From NCBI GenBank assembly GCA_963082975.1, contig OY720350.1, forward strand, positions 23,283,875 through 23,347,874: a stretch of 64,000 bases of DNA, written 5' to 3'. Positions 46,121 through 56,488 of the stretch are shown here, piece after piece (within the stretch, counting starts at the first letter, position 1; every line of letters starts with the position of its first letter). Position numbers and translations under genes: made by a program. Under the pieces are notes generated by a model. That model was not told where the DNA came from. It ran no database searches and worked only from the letters and a program-made list of their open reading frames with translations. The DNA is from Labia minor (lineage: Eukaryota > Arthropoda > Insecta > Dermaptera > Spongiphoridae).

Positions 46121-46672
46121 CCAGAGATAGTATTGCGATCACAAAAATTTTCGATGTTGAGATTTTGATGTTTTTATACGTTTTGAAGGTCCATGAGTCA
46201 TTTTCACTAAGGTTGAGAAAAATGTTTGTGTGTGTGTGTGTATGTAGACAAGATTAGTCAAAAACGGTTTGAGCTAGAATAATAAAATTTGGTATACGGG
46301 CATTATTTAAAATTCGTAGTTTTCTCTCAACTTTTGAGAAATGTAGCTCATCCGGAACAGGATTACGTTTTCATTTTATTTTCTGTTTGATAGTTTTTCC
46401 ACATGATTAAAAATTGTTAAAACTGCTATATATACGAGTAGAATTTCCTCTTGATTGAATCACTGAAAATACCGGAATTAATTTTTTAACTCTCCAAATC
46501 ACGCACCATCACGTGACGTGGTGGCATCAACAGCCACACATGCTCTGGTTTAATAAATAATATTTATTAATTTTAATTTATAATTTAATTAATTCAATTC
46601 AATTTAAATTTAATATATATATATTATTTAATCCAATTCAAATTGCGAGATAGTCGAGTGGAGACACTCCAG
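46121..46672 (-). repeat. HINE-like repeat, near-complete copy
   Basis: From CCAGAGATAGTATTGCGATC (part of the terminal hairpin is lost) to GTCGAGTGGAGACACTCCAG. Contains a short (GT)n at about 46227-46242. Confidence 0.82.
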
Positions 46673-48759
46673 CTTATTTACCAAATCTTTCATGCGATGA
46701 CCATCTTTTATTTATAATAAAAGTAACTTCAATTGGAATAATATTACTTATTAAATTTTATATAAAAAGAATTTTCTTCTTAGATTATTTTTATAATGAT
46801 ATTTTTTGTAATCTATTCTATGTATATTAATTAATTAAGAAATAACAATTCATTATATATATTAATGTATACTAGGTATATAAGAAAGATAAGCAAAATT
46901 AATTCCTTATTTTTAATAGACTAGTGATTATTAGAAGAAAATTTATAATATATGATTTAATTAATCTTTGATAAAGATATTTATAAATACTTGTATTTAG
47001 ATATATTAATACTTTAAATAATATATAATTGAATATAGAACTGAAAAATTTACTTCTAAAAACTTAGTAAAAAAAATAAATTTTCAATTTTAGAATTATT
47101 TATAATTTACATAAATAATTATAATTTTTTTTTTAAATTATTTATTTATCTATTTTACTATAATAATTTACTATAAATCGTTTGTATTTATTTACATTTA
47201 GTTATATTTTTTGATTAAAATCATATTAAATATTTTTTGTTCTTAGAGTCTTTATTTGCCGTTATAATAAAAAATATTTTAATTATATACATTTTGTCCA
47301 AATGATGTAATTCTTTGTAATGTCATTAAAAAAAAAGATCGTCGTTTGTGATTATAAGTGGCGAAACGATCTACTTATATATTTATATTTATTTATCAAT
47401 TTTGTTTTGAATAGTTCATTAAATATTTTATCAAAAACTTTTAGAAATAAAAATTATTTTAAAAATAACTACTAAAAATCATTTATTTTAAGTATTTATA
47501 ATTTTACCAAATAATGTATTTATTATTTCAATTAATTAATAATTGTATATATTTAAAATTCAATAATAATTATAATTCAAATATTAGTGAAAAAAAAATA
47601 TATTCTTTTAAAAATTATTTGATTATTAAAATACAATAATATATTTTTTTTAAAAATAAAGAGTTGAAGAAAGATACTAAATTTATTATCTAACAAAAAA
47701 AAAAATTAAATTTAAAAAAATAAATATTAATTAAAATAAGTAATTATTTAATGTTTTTTATTAAATTTTCCAAAATAAAAATTTCTCAAAACAGAAATAA
47801 ATTGCAACTAAATAAACATTTATTTTCGTTTGAACTAAAGTTTAGTTTTTATTAGTATCACTTCCTTTTTAAATTTCATCCTATCCCTAAAATTATTGAA
47901 TTATTGACTTTTGAGAATTTATTATATCCCAATTCTATTTAATATTTCTTAAATCTTTTTAAAAACGAATCCATTTCATTTTATATATAAAATTACCTAA
48001 AAATTTTTTAATTATCTTAATTAAGTTTAAGGTTTAAGTAATATTAAAGTATTGTAATATAAGTCAGTGAAGAAATCAAAATTTCTCACTAATATTATTT
48101 CATTAAATATAATCCATGTAAATAAACATATATATATATATTATATATTATTGAAAATTATCATTAATAATTTATACGGTATAACCATATTTGTTATTTA
48201 TTTGTTAAGATTAATTTACAGTAAAAAAAATCGAAAATTTTATTTTTATTAAAAAAAAAAATATTAAAATGTTTTTATTTAAAATACTTTTATTAAAATA
48301 AAAAACATTCAAATTTTATTAAAATTATATTATAATGTGGAGCTTCTCCCACTTCCAAATCTTCTATTTTTTATACTCTATAATATAAGTAAAAAATAAA
48401 TATCAAATAAATTATGCAATATAAAGAAAAAACTAAAATTACTGAATTATTGACTTATACTATATTATTTATATAAAAAGGGCTAAAAAAAAAAATTCGT
48501 TTAAAACTTTTTTAAAAACTTGAAATGTATTTTCATAGGGATTTAAGAAACAAAAATTAAAAATTATTATAAATTCAAAATTAAAATATAAATATATTCT
48601 TCTAACTTTATTTTTATATTTTTATTAATTATTTTCTAATATTAATAAATAAATAAAAATAATAAAGAAAAACTAGAAAACATTTATATATATAATTATT
48701 TTTTATTTCTAGATTTCTTTCCCCTTTTTTTAGTTTTAGTTAAAATTAAATTTTAAAAT
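46673..48759. other. A+T-rich intergenic sequence, nothing recognised
   Basis: Among the most A+T-rich stretches of the window. No frame or element is supported. Confidence 0.55.
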
Positions 48760-48764
48760 TGAAG

Positions 48765-49055
48765 ACCGGCATGAAATAAAGTGAGTGGCGGGTGACTTAC
48801 GGTTTTAGAATCGAGCGCCTGAAGAGAAACACAGAAGATCCAATGCACCTCCTTTGAGGCTTGGCCACCAACTGAGGATGGACGCTGCGGTGAGCCATTC
48901 TCACCTGAGAGATAGACACCCCTCACGTATCGCGAATCTCACTTCCCCCCTACACATCGAAGAGGTGAAAACGTAACGAAAACAACACGACGATGAAGAA
49001 GAGGATGAAGACAAGGAAGAAGGGTCAAGGACGTTTGCAATTTGTTTGAGAAGAA
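48765..49055. other. Exon-like island of ordinary base composition
   Basis: About 280 bp with many CG dinucleotides in A+T-rich DNA. On the minus strand it contains two good donor-like sites: CTCAG|GTGAGA near 48905-48915 and AAACC|GTAAGT near 48798-48806. The second lies at the left edge of the island. The plus strand has AGCGCCTGAAG and GAAGAAGAGGATGAAG-type sequence but no long frame. A non-coding first exon on the minus strand is the simplest reading; unproven. Confidence 0.33.
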
Positions 49056-49669
49056 GAAAGAATTAAAAAAAAAGATAATAATTATTAATCAATTCTCACA
49101 TCATTTTTAAACTAAGAGAAATTAATAATAATAATAATATTATTATCTCATACTATTTTCTATCTATCTATCTACATTATTGGAGAAAATTCCCAAATTA
49201 ATAATTTTTTTTCCCTGGTTTAAATAAGTAAAAAAAATATATCTAACCAAAAAACTTTCTAGATAAAGGAATTTATATATATATATATATATATATATTA
49301 TTTCAATTTAAAATCCAATTTTTTTTTTTTTAATAAATTTACAATTTTCTCACGAGGGATTAGAAATATATTTTATCATGAAATTTAATAATTTAATGAG
49401 TTTAATGAATTTCTTATAGAAATGGAAAATTTTTATAAAAATAGAAATCTATTAGGTTTGATTGTTTTATAATACTTGTACATTTGAAAAAAAAATGTTT
49501 ATTTGTATAATAATAACATATAATAATATATAGAACATTTGCATTAAACAAATTATATATTTTTTCCAACTGGACTATGAAATTGTTGCAATTGAAATTA
49601 TTAATTGAAATATCAATTTTAATATTATAAAATTTGAAACGAAAAAAAAATACATTATGATGCATAATA
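49056..49669. other. A+T-rich spacer
   Basis: TA microsatellite at about 49276-49299. Nothing else recognised. Confidence 0.5.
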
Positions 49670-49825
49670 TGTGATAGTAGGGTCACAGTGGATCATATTC
49701 TTATAGAATGCCTATTGTATGCGCCTGCAAGGACTTGAAATAAAAATTTTAATATCAGGGACTCATTAGGAAATACTAAGAATTTTGGGAATTTGTTTAA
49801 GTTTCTTGATAGGCTTAATACACAA
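49670..49825 (+). pseudogene. Fragment of non-LTR retrotransposon ORF2 C-terminus
   Basis: A plus-strand frame reads CDSRVTVDHILIECLLYAPA before a stop. The C-x-x-x-x-T-V-x-H-x-x-x-E-C pattern is the cysteine/histidine motif at the C-terminal end of I/Jockey/R1-type ORF2 proteins. The rest continues in shifted frames. No other part of the LINE is seen. Confidence 0.65.
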
Positions 49826-50846
49826 AATATAATATATTTAATTATTTATTTAAATTATATTTTTATTGACTTTTTCTTTGTATATATAGTAGAAGAAGAA
49901 AGAAGAAGAAGAGAAACAAGTCTCATTTTCTTTGTTATATATATAAATTTTGATAAAAGATGAAATATGTAATATTTAATTCTCTATAAATTGTTTCAAA
50001 TAATTTTTTCAATATTTTTGATAGTTTAAGAAATATGGTCATTTTCCTTTTTAAAATTTATTTATTTATTCATGGATTTAAGTGAAAGCCCAATAGAAGT
50101 CAAAGAATTGGATTTTGATTGGTTTTACCATTTGATTAGCAAGATTTCTACCATATATACACTTCAACGGGAAAATCATTTTTTGGTATTACGATAACTT
50201 GAAACGTGGAGAACTATCAAAATCTGCATATCGGTAATCTCAATCGGGATTACAATACCTTTATTCTTGAAAAACTTAGAAATTTTATTCGATTGAAAAG
50301 TAAACTAAAGAAAAGAGGGGGAAGAAGAGAAAAAAAAAGAAAAAAAGAAGGAAGAAGCTTGTCAGAGAGAATGTAATACACTTAGAGAAAAGATGAAAGA
50401 TTCTCTTAATGTGTGCACAAATGCCTTATGTAGATGCGGTGACTTGAATTTTTAAAAAATAATATATATATATTAAATGTCTACATATTTTATTAAATTT
50501 ATTATAGTAAAGTGTATGTGCTCTGTAGGTTCGCCCTACCTCCTTATATCATATATATATATCAATGATTCTTTAATTAATATAAGTAAAAAAATTATAT
50601 TATTTTATTAATTTAAAATTTTTCAATTCTTTTTTAATAATAATATAAGTTCAGTTTCGAGGCTGAAATATTATATAATATAGTATAGTATTTATTTTTT
50701 AAAAAATATTAATATTATGATAATATTTATGAATATTATTTTAATGGATTTAATTTAATTTTGAACCAAATGTTATTAACTTTTTTTTGAACCTCTAAGT
50801 TGATTCATTTCATTAAAAATTGAGCGAAATTATATTATTCTAAACT
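49826..50846. other. A+T-rich spacer, nothing recognised
   Basis: Purine-rich tracts at about 49888-49915 and 50310-50360. No frame supported. Confidence 0.45.
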
Positions 50847-50853
50847 AGTATAT

Positions 50854-51380
50854 CTTCTTCTTCTTCTTCTTCTTCTTCTATTATAGGCCTAAGGCCTGTT
50901 CTTCTTCACTATCCTCAGGTCTTTTTTTGGGAAGAGTACGCCCAGCAGTCAGCCCATTTTTTCGGTGGCTTGGTCTCTTGTGTTGCTGGCCTTCCATCCC
51001 GGGCTATATTCTCAAGAGCCCTTCCGCGTTGGCTCTTCCTACGTGTTCGTTCCATTTTTACGGCGAATCTTAACCCATTTGCCGTAATAGGTTCGTTGCC
51101 GTGTCGTCAATGTGTTAATCATTCCAATTTTCGAGGCTGTGTGTGGTTCTTTGAGCAATCGTGATTTGCGTCTCTTGAGTAGATTGCTAGTCTCATCTCC
51201 GAGACGTGGATGTTCTTAGTTAAGTCGAAGCCCCCCAACACGACAAGGTGACATCCATGGTGGGGCTTGCCGGAGGCAGCTGATGTTAATTAAATTGAAA
51301 ATTTTTGTTCTTAGTTGGAATCGAACTCCGACTTCTTGCGTGGAAAGTTGGTATCCTACGCTCTCGGCTACCCTGCCTCC
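50854..51380 (-). mobile_element. tRNA-derived SINE with (AAG)n tail
   Basis: Read on the minus strand, the 5' head (51380 back to about 51315) is tRNA-like: an A-box-like GGTAGCCGAGAGCGTAGG and a B box GGAGTTCGATTCCAA. About 430 bp of unrelated body follows and the 3' end is an (AAG)n repeat (50854-50880). Direct repeats AGTATAT at 50847-50853 and 51381-51387 form the target duplication. The tRNA-like head should carry an internal RNA polymerase III promoter. A short plus-strand frame in the body is not coding. Confidence 0.82.
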
Positions 51381-51387
51381 AGTATAT

Positions 51388-52932
51388 AAATAAGTAATAT
51401 ATATAATAGTATATAAATAAGCTAAATAAACATAAATATTAATATTTTTTGGCGAATTTTTAAACCGATTAAAGTATTTGTTTTATGTGCATTTCGATTG
51501 TCATCAGAACCTTTCTAACTTCACAACTTAAGTTTCGATTTGGTAGAGTAACAATTGAAATGCGTATAAAGCAAATATATGTATAATAATAATAATTGAA
51601 CTTAAAAATAAACTGAGTATTTAATTAAAAATCATTCTTAATAAGTTTTATATTATTTAAGTTTAAAAATGTCAGTTTATATTAAAATATTTAAAAGGCT
51701 AAATCTTTCAATATACAATTGCTTTCTTCAAACTTATTATATAATAGATAAAAAATTTTGAATCCTTTAAAGAAAAAGAAATTAAAATATAATTCATTAA
51801 TCTTATTTTAATTAATTGTCATCAATTTTTTTTGCTAATTTTACTATTTTTTTTTTATATATATTTTGTTTTTTCACTATATATCTTTATATGTAATATT
51901 AATTTATTGTTTTTTTTAAAAAACCATATATTACTAAATCTAATAAAATACCTATCATATTTAATAGAATTTGCTAAGAAATATTTGAGATAGTTTGATC
52001 ATGAAATAATAAATGAGATTACAACGCACACGATACAGACGATCACGCAATATATTTCCATAAACATTTTTATAATACAATATTGAAATCATATTATTAT
52101 ATTTAACAGTCAGGAAATATGTTAGAAGTTTAAAATAATATAATAAAGCTACAAGAATGAAGGGCGGAAAGGGTGAGGAGTACGAGGAATGGAAATAAAA
52201 TTGTTAAAAACATAAAAATTTTGTAAGATTGATTGATATATTGAGTGATAGAGAAGGAGCATTATGAATTCAGTCGCTCAATTTCTCATAGATCATATAA
52301 TTAAGAAATAACGATGGAATTTTTTTTTTGTTTGTTTAGCTCTTGAAATATAGAAATTCTTCTCCCATGGATTTACTTACAAGGTGAATGAATAGTTACT
52401 TAGAATTTTTATATCTCTATTGCATTTTTGAACGACGTGATTATTACATATTTTTATATATTATATGCTATATATATATTCATAGTTTACCGATTAAGTA
52501 ACTAATTGATTAAATACCCCAAATATTTAATATATAATTATAAATGTTTCACTTTACCCCTATCAGACGGCAACCAACATTACAATTCCAAAAATTCACA
52601 TAAAATATTTATTTAATGAGTTAAAAGTAAAAGTTTAGTTTTAGTTTAATAAGATTCTGGCCATTTTTTTTTTTTCTCTTTTTATATATTCTCCTATTAA
52701 ATTGAATAAACCTGTAGAAAATTGATTTAACATGCTATCCATTAGATTCTAAATAAGAACTGTCAACCAGCAATGTATCATTTTTCAAATTGAAATTGAA
52801 AAATAAAAATAAATACTGAAAACTAAAATCTAATTTGATTTTGATTCATTTCAATGCAGTATAATAATTATTATTCCTAATTTATTAATTTCGTTTATCA
52901 ATTATACTTCTAGCGTGGATTATATAGGTATG
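51388..52932. other. A+T-rich intergenic sequence
   Basis: Mostly low complexity. A fragment at about 51462-51560 (AAAGTATTTG...CATTTCGATTGTCATCAGAACC) with a loosely inverted second part (TTCGATTTGGTAGAG...CAATTGAAATGCG) may be a short decayed element. No gene. Confidence 0.45.
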
Positions 52933-52940
52933 GTATATAC

Positions 52941-53739
52941 CCACGGTGGGCAAACCACATGTGGCTCTTTTCGAGTTTATTGGGGTTCAATTAAAAAATT
53001 TAAAGTCATGACACAAAAAAAAGGTAAAATTTTTTTCCAATTTGGCTTTTAAACATTTTCGATTTTTACTATCTGGTCAGAGATAGAATTGCGATCACGA
53101 ATATTTTCTATATCGAGATTATGATGTTTTTATATGTTTTGAAGGTCCCTGAGTCATTTTCACTAAGGTTGAGAAAAATGTCTGTGTGTGTGTATGTATG
53201 ATGCGCGTGTGTGTGTGTGTATGTGTGTATGTAGACAAGATTACGCAAAAACGGTTTGAGCTTTGAAATTTGGTATAAGGGCATTATTCAAAATTCGTAG
53301 TTTTCTATCAACTTTTGAGAAATATAGTTCAACCGGAAGAGGGTCATTACCTACCACGTTTTGATTTGTTTTCTTCTAAAGTGACCGTAAAAATAAAGAC
53401 ATATGTTTGATAATTTTTTACATGATTAATAATTGTATAAAACTGCTATATATAGAATTTCAGCTTGATTGATTCTCGGAAAGTACCAGAATTAATTTTT
53501 TAACACTGCAAATCTCACGCGCCTTCACGTGACGTAGTGCAATCAACAAAGAGCCAAACATGCGCTAGTTTAATAAATATTATTTATTAATTTTAATTTA
53601 TAATTTAATTAATTAAATTAAATTTAAATATATTATAATATATGTTAATTAATCCAATTCAAATATGCGAGATAGACGAGTGGAAACACTCCAGATTTTT
53701 CAATATGGCTCTAAGTATCACCAAATGTGACCACCCCAG
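52941..53739. mobile_element. hAT MITE interrupted by a HINE-like copy
   Basis: The left end CCACGGTGGGCAAACCACAT and right end (read inward) CTGGGGTGGTCACATTTGG are loosely inverted. An exact 8-bp duplication GTATATAC lies at 52933-52940 and 53740-53747, with central TA. Without the inserted repeat the element would be about 170 bp. Non-coding. Confidence 0.72.
53068..53694 (-). repeat. HINE-like repeat, full-length copy
   Basis: From ACTATCTGGTCAGAGATAGA (terminal hairpin) through a mixed TG microsatellite (about 53180-53232) to GAGTGGAAACACTCCAG. It sits inside a hAT MITE, so it is the younger insertion. Confidence 0.85.
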
Positions 53740-53747
53740 GTATATAC

Positions 53748-54725
53748 AATATTAATCATTTAAATTAGAAAACTGCGGGAATAACGATGAGTGAAAGTTA
53801 GATTTTTTTAATTAATTAAATTAATTAATTTTTAAAATAAATAAATATTATTATAGTTTTTTTAGAAGATAGGAAGATAATATGTAAACCGATATAAAGA
53901 AAATAGAAATTGGTAGGATCTGGTTCATAATAGAGATGGATGGACGAATGCGGGGTTGCTGTAGCTAAGAATAATAAATAATAATAATTCTAAATTATCT
54001 TATTTTGGTATCTTCTAAGTTGATTATGGTTATCAACCAAACTTTTTTGTTTGACTCGATGTAAAGAAACAAACATTTAAAAATAAAATAAAATTTGTTT
54101 TTAATTAAATTTAAAATTACAAAATCGATCATCTAAATAAAAAAAATATATAAAAACAGTTAAGATATTTCGAAAAAATTAAATTGGTCTTTAATTATAA
54201 AGAGGATTACGAAAAGAGAATCAAGAAGAGAATAGAAGGAAAAGGCAAATCCGTCTTCTTCTCGTGTTAACCGTTCCAATTGTGATCGTGTCTTTAGGGA
54301 TAGAATCAACTTATGAGTCAACACAGAGAAAGTGTTTCTTTCACATATTATCCGAAGCATTTCTTTGTTTTTTTTTATTTATCTTTAGCTTTATTTTTAA
54401 AATGTCAAATTTATAATTAAGATTAATGTTTTTTTTTACTGAGCAAATAATTTCTTTGTTTTTTTTTATGTATAATTGTAAATATTTAAATTAAGTTGGA
54501 TAACTAAGATAGATATTATTTACACAAAACAATTTTTTTAATATATTACTTAAGGATAAATCAAACAATTGAATTTCTCAAAAGTTCAAATAAATCATAT
54601 TTTTCCACCGAATAATATAATTATCTCCTTTTTTATTGTAATTGGCTTCAGACCTTTGGTTTTATCATTTGACCCTCATATATGTATTATCATATTCTTT
54701 TAATTAACCTCACGTTTGTTTAATT
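53748..54725. other. Spacer, nothing recognised
   Basis: A minus-strand frame at 54160-54360 is in somewhat less A+T-rich DNA but matches no family I know. Confidence 0.45.
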
Positions 54726-54733
54726 GTCTAGAG

Positions 54734-55038
54734 CATAGGTTCCCAAAGTCGTCTATTTGGACCCCTGGGGGTCTATTTTAGCCTCCAGGGGGTCCACGGC
54801 AGCGAATAACAAATTTGGAGGTCCATGAAATGAAAATGGGGTTCTACGGAGGGCTATGGAGTCCACGTTTTCCGACATGGCTTTTGACACATTTTTTGAT
54901 TTTTTCCCAATATGTCTCAAAATCAAAAACAAAAAAAAGGTAAATCGTTTACAAAAAATCAAAATCAATTTAGGGGGTCTACCCAAAACCGATAAACATG
55001 CCAAGGGGTCCACGACAAAAAAAGTTTGGGAACCTATG
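54734..55038. mobile_element. hAT MITE related to the Buster-like element
   Basis: Inverted ends CATAGGTTCCCAAA on both strands, with the exact 8-bp duplication GTCTAGAG at 54726-54733 and 55039-55046 (central TA). Its subterminal GGACCCCTGGGGGTC block is also present near the left end of the element at 992-4318, and its end shares CATAGGTTC with that element's right end. Length 305 bp, non-coding. Confidence 0.9.
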
Positions 55039-55046
55039 GTCTAGAG

Positions 55047-56488
55047 TGAGATTATAATTTTTTTTAATCAATCATTTCATAATTTGTCCACCGCCCCGCG
55101 ACGTTTTTCAAAAGTCTCGACTTTTAGAATTAAGTTGAATTTTTTATTTATCAAAATCATAGTTTTGCGTTCTAAGAACCCTTCAATTCGTTTTGTGTTC
55201 TAAGAATCCTACGAGCTACGTTTGCTTTTGCTACTAAGTTACATTGTATTTGTCTCTCATTGTCAGATGATACACTTCGTGTTCGTACTACGTGTTAGCA
55301 AGCTAATTAAACAAATAAATATTACAAATCTGCTACTTATCATAGAAAATTAAGGCATGTAATTTATTTATATATTTCATAAATACATAAATTTTTACAA
55401 TATTTTAAAAAATGACAACGATCTACTGAAACAAATTCAAAAAATAAAATATTATACATTTTTTTATATTTATAAATTTTACTTATGTTAAAAATAAAAA
55501 TATTACAATATTATTTTTATTCTGTATGAAAATTTTTGTTGATACCCCCCCCCCTCCCTCCTTCAGTTGTCCCGCTTTGCCCATCTAAAAATCTGGTCAC
55601 CTAATACCCCCCTATAATATATATATATATATATTTATATATATGCATTAAGCCACCACCAAATACTAAATATAGTAAATAAATTAATGAATATTTATAT
55701 TAAAAAAACTTCTTATCAAAGAAAATATGAATAATTATAAAAATAAAATTGAATTATATTAAAAAAAAAAACTAAAATAAATTTATAAAATCTAAATTAC
55801 AATTGAATTGAGATAATTATAAAATTATTTTTTTAAAATGAAAAGATTATCATTTTTTTATTTATTTATATTTATTCTTTTTCGATATATAAGAGAACTA
55901 CTAATAAGCATTCATAATAATTAATAAATTATATAGATTAGATAATAATTTCTATAATAAAATTCTTTAGTTCATCAACCACAAAATAAAAATAAATATT
56001 AACAGGAACTAGGAGGTGAATGTTAAACAATTAAAATTTTAAAAAATTATAATTTTAAAATATTATTATTCTATATATGATAGGAAAAGCAATTTGGGAA
56101 TGAAATATCAAAAATAAATACAAAATATTTAATTTATTACAAATGTTTTTAACAGTCAATATATAAAAATACAATAAATAAATACAAAAATTATATAAAA
56201 TTATTAATCAAGATAAAAAAAATAAACTTCAATCTCTTTGATATAAGTCTATGTAAATTTAAAAATATTTGAGATCATATTTTGCTCCTGTAACAATAAG
56301 AGAGAATATTATAAATATTTTCTTTGTTATAATTATAAAAATAGGTTCATTTAATTTTAAAAGAAGATTTTATCAATAGAAAATCTACATTTAGATAAGT
56401 AATTTAGTTTAAATTATATAGTAATATTTTTAAAACATTTTCAAATAATACTTTAATCGTGAACTAAAATTAATATATAAAGAAATAA
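55047..56488. other. A+T-rich sequence downstream of EXO1
   Basis: Includes a short stretch of ordinary composition at 55085-55310 with no supported frame, a C-rich run at 55545-55560 and a TA microsatellite at 55619-55632. It should contain the EXO1 3' untranslated region near its right edge. Confidence 0.5.

Noticed and set aside
50970..51164. 64-codon plus-strand frame
   Set aside because: It lies inside the body of the minus-strand SINE and shows no protein family features.
51316..51380. A functional tRNA gene on the minus strand
   Set aside because: A and B boxes are present but the acceptor stem and arms do not close; it is the head of a SINE with a target duplication.
54160..54360. 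66-codon minus-strand frame
   Set aside because: Somewhat ordinary composition, but no splice context or family; not enough to call a gene.
54753..55044. Frames on both strands within the 305-bp hAT MITE
   Set aside because: They are fully contained in a non-coding MITE with clear ends.
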